62,785 nt of DNA from Paracoccus sp. (in: a-proteobacteria) (lineage in GTDB: Bacteria > Pseudomonadota > Alphaproteobacteria > Rhodobacterales > Rhodobacteraceae): positions 1-62,785 of the forward strand of contig JAUNTL010000005.1 in assembly GCA_030538705.1 (NCBI GenBank), given 5' to 3'. The notes beneath the pieces were generated by a model. That model saw nothing but the letters and a program-made list of their open reading frames with translations. It was not told the DNA's origin and did not search any database. Of the stretch, positions 8,753 to 17,894 are shown piece after piece (the stretch's first letter is position 1; each line of letters begins with the position of its first letter). The translations under genes were made by a program, and so were the position numbers.

Positions 8753-9631
8753 TCAGAGCGGCGCGAATTCGTCGCGGTGATAACCCTGGATATAAAGCAG
8801 GGCCGTCAGATCGCCATGGTCGATCCGCACGCCGGCCTGCGCGGCGACGACGGGCTTGGCATGCAGCGCGACCCCGGTGCCGGCCAATTCGATCATGCCA
8901 AGATCATTGGCCCCGTCGCCGACCGCAATCGCATCGGCCGGCGTCAGTCCGCGCGCGGCGGTGATCTCGCGCAGGGCCTCGACCTTGGCCTCGCGGCCCA
9001 GCACCGGCAGGGCGACGTGGCCGGTCAGCACGCCATCGTCAGCCAGCAGCGTATTGGCGCGGTTCTCGTCAAAGCCCAGCATCCGCGCGACCGGTCCCGT
9101 GAACGCCGTGAACCCGCCCGAGACAAGCGCCGTATAGGCGCCCGATGCGCGCATCGTCGCGACCAGTTCGCGCCCGCCGGGCGCCAGCGTGATGCGGTGG
9201 TCCAGAACCTGTTCGACCATCAGCTCGTCCAGCCCGGCCAGCAGGCCGACCCGCTCGATCAGCGCCTCGTGAAAGTTCAGCTCGCCATTCATGGCGCGCG
9301 CGGTGATATCGGCGACGCGCTCGCCCACGCCGGCGACGGCGGCCAGTTCGTCGATGCATTCCTGCTCGATCATGGTTGAATCCATATCGGCCAGCAGCAC
9401 CTGTTTGCGCCGCCCCACAGCCTGCTGAATGACCAGATCGAACCCGGCCAGACGGGTGTCCTGCGCGATCTCGGCCGCGTCTCCGGGCAAGGTCTCGGTG
9501 CGAAACTCGGCCGCGATCCCCTCGGCCAGCCAATGCGTTTCGCCGCCCGCGAACAGGTCGCGCAGCGCGTGGACCCGCGCCTCGGTCAGATCGGCGCGCG
9601 CCGGTGCGGTCAAAACGGTTATCACATGCAT
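8753..9631 (-). CDS. serB: Phosphoserine phosphatase
   Basis: Last step of serine synthesis. 292 residues: an N-terminal ACT-like regulatory part of about 80 residues, then a HAD phosphatase domain with DMDST (catalytic aspartates), VSGGFT, and VGDGANDLGM. The length matches the long bacterial form. It is convergent with efp past the terminator, and divergent from the BON-LysM gene. Confidence 0.96.
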   Translation of the reverse strand: MHVITVLTAPARADLTEARVHALRDLFAGGETHWLAEGIAAEFRTETLPGDAAEIAQDTRLAGFDLVIQQAVGRRKQVLLADMDSTMIEQECIDELAAVAGVGERVADITARAMNGELNFHEALIERVGLLAGLDELMVEQVLDHRITLAPGGRELVATMRASGAYTALVSGGFTAFTGPVARMLGFDENRANTLLADDGVLTGHVALPVLGREAKVEALREITAARGLTPADAIAVGDGANDLGMIELAGTGVALHAKPVVAAQAGVRIDHGDLTALLYIQGYHRDEFAPL

Positions 9632-9749
9632 GGATCACCCCCGGTTTTGCCGCCTTCGCTAACCCAAAACCGCGCCCTGCGCCAGCACTCGGGAACCGCC
9701 CGCGCATCAAAGCGTTAACCCGTCGGATTCACATCGAAAGGAAAAGCCG

Positions 9750-10265
9750 ATGGCTTTCTGGGACTTTGTCAAGGATGCCGGGAAATCCGTCTTTGGTTCG
9801 GCCGAGGCCGCAGAACCCAAGGCCGACCCCGCCAAAACGCCCGAGCAGCTGGATACCGAGCGCAAGGTGACGGCGCTGCAAAATGAGGTCAAGGCGCTTG
9901 GCCTCGGGTCCAAGGATGTTCATTTGCGGCTGCGCGGCGATACGGTGATCGTCGAATCCAAAGGCGCCGATCGCGAGACCATGGAAAAGCTGATCCTTGC
10001 GGTCGGCAATATTCAGGGCATCGCGCGGGTCGAGGCCGATATTCCCGGCGCGCCCGCCGCTCAGGCCGAGGCGGCGCCCGCCGGGGCTGGCGACAAGGGC
10101 GAGCCGGTTTTCCACACCGTCCAGAAGGGCGAGACCCTGTCTGCCATTGCCAAGAAATACCTCGGCCACGCCAACCGCTATAATGATATCTTCGAGGCCA
10201 ACCGCCCGATGCTGTCGCATCCTGACAAGATCTATCCGGGCCAGACGCTTCGTATTCCGCGCTGA
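9750..10265 (+). CDS. BON-LysM protein (Kbp/YgaU-like)
   Basis: 171 residues: a short amphipathic N-terminus (MAFWDFVKDAGKSVFG), a BON domain at about 45-95, an Ala/Pro-rich linker, and a C-terminal LysM domain with HTVQKGETLSAIAKKYLG and IYPGQTLRIP. No classical signal peptide. The best-studied relative, E. coli Kbp, is a cytoplasmic potassium-binding protein, although the family is often annotated as peptidoglycan-binding. Confidence 0.9.
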   Translation: MAFWDFVKDAGKSVFGSAEAAEPKADPAKTPEQLDTERKVTALQNEVKALGLGSKDVHLRLRGDTVIVESKGADRETMEKLILAVGNIQGIARVEADIPGAPAAQAEAAPAGAGDKGEPVFHTVQKGETLSAIAKKYLGHANRYNDIFEANRPMLSHPDKIYPGQTLRIPR

Positions 10266-10372
10266 GGCGCGTCTGACCGCCGCGTCTCTGACGCTGCGTT
10301 CCGGGCCATGGGGCGGCTTTGCAGGCTTGCCCCGTGGCCCTTTTCCGTCCCATTCTGTCAGGCAGACGAGAA

Positions 10373-10392
10373 CGGCCCCCTCTGCGGGGCCG
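10373..10392. repeat. GC hairpin before the acyl-CoA synthetase
   Basis: 7-bp stem CGGCCCC / GGGGCCG with a 6-nt loop, 12 nt before the ATG at 10405. There is no T-tract, so it is not a standard terminator; it could affect access to the ribosome binding site. Confidence 0.4.
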
Positions 10393-10404
10393 CAAGGGGG
10401 GAAT

Positions 10405-12285
10405 ATGGCTCGATTTGGAACCGTCGCTGATCGTGATGCGGTCGAACAGGCAATGCCTTACGAGGCGCGCAATAATCCGCATTCGGTCTATGAGATGTTG
10501 TCACGCACCGCCGCGCGCTTTCCTGACAGGCCGGCGGTTTCATTTCAGCTTTTGTCGGGACCACGTGATCACGCCACCACGCTGAGCTGGCGCGAATTGC
10601 TGCAACGGGTCACGGAAACGGCCAATCTGCTGCGCAGCCTTGGCATCGGGCCGAATGATACGGTTGCCTATCTGTTGCCCAACAGTATCGAAACCCCGGT
10701 TATCCTGCTGGCCGGGATGACGGCCGGTGTGGTCAATCCGATCAACCCGCTGCTGGATGCCGATCAGATCGCCGGGATTCTGCGCGCGACCAATGCCAAA
10801 GTGCTGGTCACGCTGCGCGCATTCCCGAAAACCGATGTTGCGCAAAAGGCCGCGCAGGCGGTGGCGCAATGCCCCAATATCACCCATGTCGTCGAGGTTG
10901 ACCTGAACCGGCATCTGACCGGGGTGAAAAAGTTCATCGTGCCGCTGATCCGGCCAAAGGTCGCGGTAAAGCATCACGCCAAGGTTCTCAACTTTGAGGC
11001 GGCGGCCTCGGGGCAGAACCACAACCGGCTGGATTTCGACGATCCGGCCGAGGACCGCGTCGCGGCCTATTTCCATACCGGCGGCACCACCGGCCTGCCC
11101 AAGGTCGCGCAGCATAAATATTCCGGGATGGTCTATAACGGCTTTCTCGGCGGGGAACTGCTGTTTGATGAAACCGATGTGCTGATCTGCCCGCTGCCGC
11201 TGTTTCACGTCTTTGCCGCCTATCCGATCCTGATGAGCTGCGTCTATTCCGGTGCGCATATGGTCATGCCGACCCCGGCCGGTTATCGCGGGGATGGCGT
11301 TTTTGACAATTTCTGGAAGCTGATCGAGCGCTGGCAGGTCACCTTCCTGATTACAGTGCCGACGGCCATCGCGGCGCTGATGCAGCGACCGGTCGATGCC
11401 GATGTCTCGTCCCTGCGCACGGCAATCTCGGGTTCAGCCGCGCTGCCGGTCGAATTGTATAACCGCTTCAAGGCCGCCACCGGGGTCGAGATATCCGAGG
11501 GTTACGGGCTGACCGAGGCAACCTGTCTGGTGTCGTGCAACCCCGTGAACGGGCTGAAAAAGGTCGGGTCCGTCGGGATTCCGCTGCCCTATACCCATGT
11601 CCGCATCCTGCGCGAGAATGGCGCCGGATTTACCGAATGCGCCATCGATGAGGTCGGAGAGATCTGCATCGCCAATCCCGGCGTGTTCGAAGGCTCGACC
11701 TATACCGAGGTGGACAAGAATCACGATCTGTTCGCCGAGGGGCGTTTCCTGCGCACCGGCGATCTGGGGCGGCTGGACGGCGATGGTTATCTGTGGATCA
11801 CCGGGCGGGCCAAGGATCTGATCATCCGCGGCGGCCATAACATCGACCCCGCCGAGATCGAGGATGCGCTGTTGTCCCATCCGGCCGTCGCCTTTGCCGG
11901 CGCTATCGGCCAGCCCGACAGCTTTGCTGGCGAGCTGCCCTGTGTCTATGTCGAGCTGGTCGAGGGTGGCGAGGCCACCGACAGCGAGCTGATGGAACAT
12001 GCGCGCAGCCATATCCATGAACGCGCAGCCGTGCCCAAGCATCTGGAAATTCTGCCGGAATTGCCAAAAACCGCCGTTGGCAAGATATTCAAACCCGACC
12101 TGCGCCGCCTTGCGATCCGCCGCATCTATGATGAGGCGCTGGCTGGAATGGGGGCCAGCGTGACCGAGGTCTATGAGGACAAAAAGCGCGGCCTTGTCGC
12201 CCGCATCCGCCGGGATGGCACCCCCGATGAAGAGGCGATCCGCCATCGGCTGGGCGAGTTCACGCGGCCCTGGGAATGGGAATGA
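10405..12285 (+). CDS. AMP-forming acyl-CoA synthetase
   Basis: 626-residue adenylate-forming ligase that activates a carboxylic acid to its CoA thioester. The AMP-binding loop YFHTGGTTGLPK, the adenine motif EGYGLTEAT, the hinge TGDLGRLDGDGYLWITGRAK and the catalytic lysine region PKTAVGKIFKPDLR are all visible. Relatives act on medium or long-chain, sometimes aromatic, acids; the substrate here is undetermined. ATG at 10405 follows an AAGGGGGG tract; much longer upstream frames overlap the LysM gene and are not coding. Confidence 0.9.
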   Translation: MARFGTVADRDAVEQAMPYEARNNPHSVYEMLSRTAARFPDRPAVSFQLLSGPRDHATTLSWRELLQRVTETANLLRSLGIGPNDTVAYLLPNSIETPVILLAGMTAGVVNPINPLLDADQIAGILRATNAKVLVTLRAFPKTDVAQKAAQAVAQCPNITHVVEVDLNRHLTGVKKFIVPLIRPKVAVKHHAKVLNFEAAASGQNHNRLDFDDPAEDRVAAYFHTGGTTGLPKVAQHKYSGMVYNGFLGGELLFDETDVLICPLPLFHVFAAYPILMSCVYSGAHMVMPTPAGYRGDGVFDNFWKLIERWQVTFLITVPTAIAALMQRPVDADVSSLRTAISGSAALPVELYNRFKAATGVEISEGYGLTEATCLVSCNPVNGLKKVGSVGIPLPYTHVRILRENGAGFTECAIDEVGEICIANPGVFEGSTYTEVDKNHDLFAEGRFLRTGDLGRLDGDGYLWITGRAKDLIIRGGHNIDPAEIEDALLSHPAVAFAGAIGQPDSFAGELPCVYVELVEGGEATDSELMEHARSHIHERAAVPKHLEILPELPKTAVGKIFKPDLRRLAIRRIYDEALAGMGASVTEVYEDKKRGLVARIRRDGTPDEEAIRHRLGEFTRPWEWE

Positions 12286-12315
12286 CCGGCGCGGGCCTGT
12301 CTGATCGCTGATGGC

Positions 12316-12346
12316 AAGGGCCGCTCTGGCAACGGGGCGGCCCTTT
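12316..12346 (+). terminator. Hairpin after the acyl-CoA synthetase
   Basis: 9-bp stem AAGGGCCGC / GCGGCCCTT with a 12-nt loop and a short T run. A plausible rho-independent terminator 30 nt after the stop. Confidence 0.6.
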
Positions 12347-12456
12347 GGTCACAAGTCCCGCGCATCAGTTTGCCGGGGCATTTTTCATATTGATCGTCCC
12401 GGCAAAAAAACCTGTAAGGTGAGCCAGTTTTACCAAGTCGGAAGGAGCCGGGGCAG

Positions 12457-13629
12457 ATGAACATCAGGATCGCTGTGGCCGGGCTGGGCTATGTTGGCCT
12501 GTCGAATGCCATCCTGCTGGCGCAGCATAACTGTGTCACGGCTCTGGATATCGACGCGGATCGTGTGGCGCTGATCAACAGCCGCAGGTCCCCGATCGAG
12601 GATCCCGAGATCACCGAATTCCTGTCGGGCCGTGACCTTGACCTGACGGCGACGACCGATGCCGGGGCGGCCTTTGCGGATGCCGAATTCGTCGTCATCT
12701 CGACGCCCACGAATTATGACCCGCGCACGAACCGCTTTGATACCTCGTCGGTCGAGGCCGTGCTGGCAGAGGTCCACCGCATCAACCCCCGCGCAGTGGC
12801 GGTGATCAAATCGACGATACCGGTCGGCTTTGTGACCCGCATCCGCGAGGCGATGGGCTGGGACAACATCATCTTTTCGCCCGAGTTTCTGCGCGAGGGC
12901 AAGGCGCTATACGACAACCTGTATCCCTCGCGGATCGTGGTCGGGGAAAAGACCGCGCGGGCAGAGCGTTTTGCCGCCCTGCTGACCCGGGGCGCGATCC
13001 GCAAGGATATGCCGGTCCTGTTCTGCGGCCCGGTCGAGGCCGAGGCGATCAAGCTGTTTTCGAACACCTATCTCGCGCTGCGCGTCGCCTATTTCAACGA
13101 GCTGGATTCCTATGCGCTCAAGAACGGGCTGGATACGCGCGACATCATCCGCGGCGTCGGTCTCGATCCGCGGATCGGGGATCATTACAACAACCCCTCT
13201 TTCGGCTATGGCGGCTATTGCCTGCCCAAGGATACCAAGCAGCTGCTGGCGAATTACGAAGAGGTGCCCCAGAACCTGATCGGCGCCATCGTGGAATCGA
13301 ACCGCACGCGCAAGGACTTTATCTCGGACCAGATCGTCGCCATGAACCCCCGCACCGTCGGCGTCTACCGGCTGGTGATGAAGGCGGGGTCAGACAATTT
13401 CCGCGACAGCTCGATCCAGGGCATCATGAAGCGGATCAAGGCCAAGGGGATCGAGGTCATCGTCTATGAGCCGGTCTTGCAGGAGGATCAGTTCTTTAAC
13501 AGCCGCGTGATCCGTGACCTTGATGCCTTCAAGGCCGAAAGCGACACCATTCTGGCAAACCGGCTGTCACCCGAGATCGCCGATGTCGCGGACAAGGTCT
13601 ATACCCGCGACCTGTTCGGCGTTGACTGA
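12457..13629 (+). CDS. ugd: UDP-glucose 6-dehydrogenase
   Basis: Oxidises UDP-glucose to UDP-glucuronate for exopolysaccharide or LPS sugars. 390 residues, with the Rossmann motif [33 protein letters not shown] and the active-site cysteine in [11 protein letters not shown]. The length fits the compact bacterial type. GAAGGAG precedes the ATG. A glycosyltransferase gene starts 18 nt later, and a 4-epimerase that could use the product is at 60085. Confidence 0.95.
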   Translation: MNIRIAVAGLGYVGLSNAILLAQHNCVTALDIDADRVALINSRRSPIEDPEITEFLSGRDLDLTATTDAGAAFADAEFVVISTPTNYDPRTNRFDTSSVEAVLAEVHRINPRAVAVIKSTIPVGFVTRIREAMGWDNIIFSPEFLREGKALYDNLYPSRIVVGEKTARAERFAALLTRGAIRKDMPVLFCGPVEAEAIKLFSNTYLALRVAYFNELDSYALKNGLDTRDIIRGVGLDPRIGDHYNNPSFGYGGYCLPKDTKQLLANYEEVPQNLIGAIVESNRTRKDFISDQIVAMNPRTVGVYRLVMKAGSDNFRDSSIQGIMKRIKAKGIEVIVYEPVLQEDQFFNSRVIRDLDAFKAESDTILANRLSPEIADVADKVYTRDLFGVD

Positions 13630-13647
13630 TCGCGACGGGGCGCCGTG

Positions 13648-14682
13648 ATGATCCTGTCCGCAACCACCGCCCGGAACGAAGGGCCTTACCTGCTGGAGTG
13701 GATCGCCTGGCACCGCATGCTCGGCGTCACCGATTTTCTTTTCTACTCAAACGATTGCGATGATGGCAGCGACCTGTTGCTGGACCGTCTCGCGGCGCAT
13801 GATGTTATCCGCCACGAACGCCACCGGCCCCCGCCCGGCCGTTCGATCCAGTGGAGCGCGCTGAAATCTGCCTGGCAGCACGAGATGCGCAAACGGGCAG
13901 ACTGGATGCTGATCTCGGATATTGACGAATTTCCGGTGGTTCATGCCGGGGCCGGCCGGTTTGACGATCTGCTGGCTGCTCTGCCTCAGGGCGCCGATGC
14001 CGTGGCCCTGCCCTGGCGGTTGTTTGGTGCCGGCGGGCTGGATGAGATCACGGATGCGCCGGTCACCGGTCTGCTGACGCGCAGCGCGCCCGAGGGGCTG
14101 GCCTATCCGATCGCGGCCACCTTTTTCAAATCGCTGGTCCGCCCTGCGGCGTTTTCCGGCCCCGGCGTCCACCGGCCCCGGCATCGCAAGGATGAACGCC
14201 CGCTGTGGGCCGACGGCGCCGGCCGGGTGCTGCCGATGGATGTCGCCTGCAATGACAAGCGGCTGTCGCTGATCGGGCTGCCCCCGCATCGCGCGCTCGT
14301 CGAGATGAACCACTATTCGCTGCGCTCGGCACAGGCGTTTCTGGTGAAATCGGAACGCGGGCTGCCCAATCGCGCCGACAAGGCCATTGACCTGAGCTAT
14401 TGGACCGAGCGCAATTTCAACCACACGCCCAATGATGCGGCACTGCGCCGGCAGCCGGCATTGCTGGACGCGATTGCCGCGCTCCGGGCGCTGCCCGGCA
14501 TTGCTGATCTGCATGACGCCTGCCTGCGCTGGCATCAGGAGCAGGCGGCGCGAATCATCGCAACGCCAGAGGGATATCAGCTTTACAGCCGGATCATGCT
14601 GGCCGGGGACAGCCTGGTCCTGCCGGCTGCGACGCAGAAGCGGCTTTTGCGCCTGTTTGGCCAGATCCAGCGGCCTGATTAA
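13648..14682 (+). CDS. Family-2-like glycosyltransferase
   Basis: 344 residues starting MILSATTARNEGPYLLEWIAWH, the pattern of the Glyco_tranf_2_4 group, with a DxD-type metal site in LISDIDEFPV near residue 92. No membrane segments. Likely transfers a sugar in surface polysaccharide synthesis and is probably co-transcribed with ugd. A GTG at 13645 just before the chosen ATG is possible. Donor and acceptor are unknown. Confidence 0.82.
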   Translation: MILSATTARNEGPYLLEWIAWHRMLGVTDFLFYSNDCDDGSDLLLDRLAAHDVIRHERHRPPPGRSIQWSALKSAWQHEMRKRADWMLISDIDEFPVVHAGAGRFDDLLAALPQGADAVALPWRLFGAGGLDEITDAPVTGLLTRSAPEGLAYPIAATFFKSLVRPAAFSGPGVHRPRHRKDERPLWADGAGRVLPMDVACNDKRLSLIGLPPHRALVEMNHYSLRSAQAFLVKSERGLPNRADKAIDLSYWTERNFNHTPNDAALRRQPALLDAIAALRALPGIADLHDACLRWHQEQAARIIATPEGYQLYSRIMLAGDSLVLPAATQKRLLRLFGQIQRPD

Positions 14683-14782
14683 GCGGTCTGACGGGTGCAA
14701 TGGGGCTGGAACTTGACCCCTCGCCGGTCTAGGATCGCCGACATTAACATTGTGAAATTTCTTTCTGCGGGAGTCTTTCTCC

Positions 14783-16837
14783 ATGAACGCACCTTTGAAG
14801 CAGGCCGAACGCCTGGGCCAGTTGACAACGGCGCTCGGCCCCGATGTTCTGGTGTTGTTGCGCTTTGATGGCACGGATTATCTGAATGATCTGTTCGAAT
14901 ACCGGATCGAGGCGCTGTCCACCCGTGATGATCTGGATTTCGACGCGCTGATCGGCACCCATGCCACCGTCGAGATCGAGGCCCATGACCAGATGCGTCC
15001 GTTCGACGGCATCATCACCTCGGCCCGCTGGGCCGGCGTGGGCGAGAACGGGCACCGTTATGATCTGACCTTGCGGCCGTGGTTCTGGCTGGCCGGTCGG
15101 CGGCGTAACCAGCGGATATTCCACAACAAGAACGTCATCGACATTCTGCGCGAGCTGTTGGCGGATTATGCATCGCTGGGCGAGCCGGCGCTGGAAATCC
15201 AGCTGTCGCAAAGCTATCCCAAGCTGGAATATACCGTCCAGTATCGTGAGAGCGATCTGGACTTTGCCCGCCGCCAGATGGAGCGCCACGGCATCAGCTT
15301 TCATTTCCGTCACGCCAAGGGCAGCCATACCCTGGTGCTGACCGATGATGTGCTGGCCCATGACGATCTGGGTGCGGTGCCATTCAAGAATTTTGACGGT
15401 CACCACCATTACGACCGCGAACATTTCTGGGAATGGGCGCCCGAGCGCAATATCACGACCGGCGCGATTCGCCTGACCGACTATAACTTTAAACAGCCCG
15501 ATCAGGGGATGGAAACGAACTGGCTGGGCGATGCCGAACATGACAATGGCCAGATCGAAAGCTTTGATTATCCGGGCGATTATCTGGTGCAGGATGTCGG
15601 GCGCATCGTCGCCGGCCTGCGCACCGCGCAGGAACGCGGGGCTGACCGCCGCAACCGCGCCATCGGGGATTGCGTCAGCCTTGGCGCGGGGATGCGTCTG
15701 ACGCTGTCGGGCGATCATGTGCCCGGCACGGGCGAGAGTTTCCTGTGCCTTGCCGCAACGCATCATTTCGTGTCCGAGGCTTATGGCTCGGGCGGGCAGG
15801 GCAGCGATGGCTATGCCTTTACCGGGCGCTATGTGCTGATGCCCGACACCGCGCCGATGGCGCCGCCAAAGCGCACGCGCGTCCCGGCCGTTCAGGGCCC
15901 CCAGACCGCCGAGGTCGTCGGCGAGGGAGAGATCGACTGCGACGAATACGGCCGGATTCTGGTCAGATTCCACTGGGATCTTCAGAATGCCTATTCCATG
16001 CGCTGCCGGGTCAGCCAGAACTGGGCCGGCAATGGCTGGGGCGGGATGGTCATCCCGCGCATCGGCATGGAGGTCGTGGTCGAATTTCTTGAGGGCGATC
16101 CCGACAAGCCGCTGGTTTCGGGCTGTGTCTATAACGGCAAGAACGCGGTCCCCTATGACCTGCCGGCGAACAAGACCGTCTCGACCTTCAAGTCGGATAC
16201 CCATCAGGGCGGGGGCTATAATGAATTCCGCTTTGAGGATCAGGCCGGGCGGGAAGAGGTCTTTATGCATGCGCAAAAGGACCACAATACCATCATCGAA
16301 AATGATGAAAGCCACTCGATCGGCCATGACCGGTCAAAAGCGGTCGGCAACAACCAGTCCGAATCGATCGGCAACAACAAGTCGATCAGCGTCGGCAACA
16401 ACCATTCCGAAACCATTGGCAATGACATGAACTATAATGTCGGCCACACGCAGCAGGAAAATTACGGCAAGGATCACATCCACCGCGTCGGCAATACGCA
16501 TAAACAGTCGATCTTTGCCGACCACCTGTATGAGACCGGCCGCAATTTCGAGGGCGAGGTTTTCGGCCGCTATACGCTGGATGTGGGCGAATCCATCACC
16601 AACAACACCCGCACCCATACGCTGATGGCCTATCAGAAGATGCAGGTCAAAGGGCCGGGCGGCAAGATCACCATCGACGCCAGCGGCATCACGCTCGAGG
16701 CGCCGATGATCCGGCTCAAGGGGAATGTCGTCATGGGCGGCGCAGGGGGCGCGCAGGTGCCGACGCTTCAGATGGCGGCGCGCGCGGGGCTTCCGCTCTG
16801 TGAGGAATGCGCCAGCTTTGAGGACGAGAGTTCCTGA
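14783..16837 (+). CDS. vgrG: Type VI secretion spike protein VgrG
   Basis: Trimeric needle tip of type VI secretion. 684 residues: a gp27-like base (with YRESDLDFARRQMERHGISF), an OB-fold gp5-like domain (RFHWD, SQNWAG, GGMVIPRIGMEVVVEFLEGD), and a repetitive beta-helix around 500-600 (IGNN, VGNN, IGND units). The C-terminus has a CEEC tail after residue 670 and no fused effector domain. It is followed immediately by a PAAR protein, but no structural T6SS gene or obvious effector-immunity pair lies nearby. The DNA at 16089-16122 is nearly identical to a segment of the repeat array at 27320-27353. Confidence 0.95.
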   Translation: MNAPLKQAERLGQLTTALGPDVLVLLRFDGTDYLNDLFEYRIEALSTRDDLDFDALIGTHATVEIEAHDQMRPFDGIITSARWAGVGENGHRYDLTLRPWFWLAGRRRNQRIFHNKNVIDILRELLADYASLGEPALEIQLSQSYPKLEYTVQYRESDLDFARRQMERHGISFHFRHAKGSHTLVLTDDVLAHDDLGAVPFKNFDGHHHYDREHFWEWAPERNITTGAIRLTDYNFKQPDQGMETNWLGDAEHDNGQIESFDYPGDYLVQDVGRIVAGLRTAQERGADRRNRAIGDCVSLGAGMRLTLSGDHVPGTGESFLCLAATHHFVSEAYGSGGQGSDGYAFTGRYVLMPDTAPMAPPKRTRVPAVQGPQTAEVVGEGEIDCDEYGRILVRFHWDLQNAYSMRCRVSQNWAGNGWGGMVIPRIGMEVVVEFLEGDPDKPLVSGCVYNGKNAVPYDLPANKTVSTFKSDTHQGGGYNEFRFEDQAGREEVFMHAQKDHNTIIENDESHSIGHDRSKAVGNNQSESIGNNKSISVGNNHSETIGNDMNYNVGHTQQENYGKDHIHRVGNTHKQSIFADHLYETGRNFEGEVFGRYTLDVGESITNNTRTHTLMAYQKMQVKGPGGKITIDASGITLEAPMIRLKGNVVMGGAGGAQVPTLQMAARAGLPLCEECASFEDESS
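16089..16122 (+). other. Site in vgrG matching an array spacer, preceded by TTC
   Basis: Compared with the minus-strand reading of 27353-27320, 33 of 34 bases agree; the only difference is the second base (T here, C in the array), and 16091-16122 is an unbroken 32-base match. The encoded peptide is LEGDPDKPLVSG, a conserved VgrG motif. The three bases before it (16086-16088) are TTC, the type I-C CRISPR PAM in the correct position for the array orientation. Confidence 0.85.
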
Positions 16838-17091
16838 TGCGTGTCATTGCCCGTGTCGGTGACAAGCATATCTGCCCGCGCCACGGCTCGAACGTCATTA
16901 TCGAGGGTGGCAGCGGGTTGATTGACGGCCGCGCGGTGGCGCGCGTCGGCGACAAATGCGCCTGCGGCGGGGTCATCATCGAGGGCGATCCCGGCGCAAT
17001 CTGCGACGGCCGCCCGGTGGCCTATTTCGGCGCAAAGACAAGCTGCGGCGGCATCATCGCGGATTGTCAGGGCAGTGCGACGCTGAAATAG
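16837..17091 (+). CDS. PAAR-domain spike-tip protein
   Basis: 84 residues that form just a PAAR domain: paired repeats of ARVGDKHICPRHG and ARVGDKCACGGVIIEG, ending with a third (AYFGAKTSCGG). PAAR proteins cap the VgrG trimer with a metal-bound cone. The start codon shares one base with the vgrG stop (TGATG), so the two are translationally coupled. No C-terminal toxin extension is present. Confidence 0.92.
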   Translation: MRVIARVGDKHICPRHGSNVIIEGGSGLIDGRAVARVGDKCACGGVIIEGDPGAICDGRPVAYFGAKTSCGGIIADCQGSATLK

Positions 17092-17137
17092 CCGCGCCGT
17101 GGGCATCTCTGACCTGCGACCTTTGATGACGCAGGCG

Positions 17138-17157
17138 GGCCTGCCCCCCGGCAGGCC
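17138..17157 (+). terminator. Hairpin after vgrG-PAAR
   Basis: 8-bp perfect stem GGCCTGCC / GGCAGGCC with a CCCC loop, 46 nt after the PAAR stop, but without a T-tract. Possibly a transcript end or stabilising hairpin. Confidence 0.4.
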
Positions 17158-17270
17158 ACGGCCGCAGCCACTGGCGCGCATCCGGCGTTTTTCATCGCCG
17201 GGTGATCGCGCAAAGGGCTGGCCTTGGCGGGAAATCCACGTATAGACGCCCGGATCAACCCGAGGTTCCC

Positions 17271-17885
17271 ATGGCCATCCACCTTTATCACAACGACCTG
17301 CCCGACGGGCTGGATCTTGGCCCGGTCGTGGCCATCGACACCGAAACCATGGGGCTGGACCCGCGCCGGGACCGGCTGTGTCTGGTCCAGATGTCGGGCG
17401 GGGATGGCCAGGCCCATCTGGTGCAGATCGCGCCCGGCCAGACCGCCGCGCCCAATCTGACGCGCATGCTGGCCGATCCGGCGGTGCTTAAGCTGTTCCA
17501 TTTCGGCCGGTTCGACATCGCGGCGCTGGAAAAGGCATTCGGCGTCACCGCGGCCTCGGTCTGGTGCACCAAGATCGCCTCGAAACTGGTGCGCACCTAT
17601 ACCGACCGCCACGGGCTGAAATACCTGCTTCAGGCGCTGACCGATGTGGATATTTCCAAGCAACAGCAGACCTCGGACTGGGGCGCGGCACAGCTGAGCG
17701 CGGCGCAGCTCGAATATGCGGCCTCGGATGTGCTGTATCTGCACCGGCTCAAGGATGCGCTCGAATCGCTTCTGATCCGCGAGGGGCGGCTGGCGCTGGC
17801 GCAGTCCTGTTTCGATTTCCTGCCCACCCGTGCCCGGCTGGATCTGCTGGGCTGGGGGGATGACAATGACATCTTCCATCACTAG
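17271..17885 (+). CDS. rnd: Ribonuclease D-type 3'-5' exonuclease
   Basis: 204 residues with the DEDDy exonuclease signature: VAIDTETMGL (Exo I), HFGRFDIAAL (Exo II) and YAASDVLYL (Exo III, Tyr type). It lacks the C-terminal HRDC domains of E. coli RNase D, as is common for the short alphaproteobacterial form. Likely trims tRNA or other RNA 3' ends. GAGG precedes the ATG at 17271; kdsD starts 9 nt after the stop. Confidence 0.88.
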   Translation: MAIHLYHNDLPDGLDLGPVVAIDTETMGLDPRRDRLCLVQMSGGDGQAHLVQIAPGQTAAPNLTRMLADPAVLKLFHFGRFDIAALEKAFGVTAASVWCTKIASKLVRTYTDRHGLKYLLQALTDVDISKQQQTSDWGAAQLSAAQLEYAASDVLYLHRLKDALESLLIREGRLALAQSCFDFLPTRARLDLLGWGDDNDIFHH

Positions 17886-17894
17886 GTGCGGGGG

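Noticed and set aside
15290..15312. Second vgrG match, to spacer 27165-27198
   Set aside because: Only about 12 contiguous bases agree (AGATGGAGCGCC), which is expected by chance.
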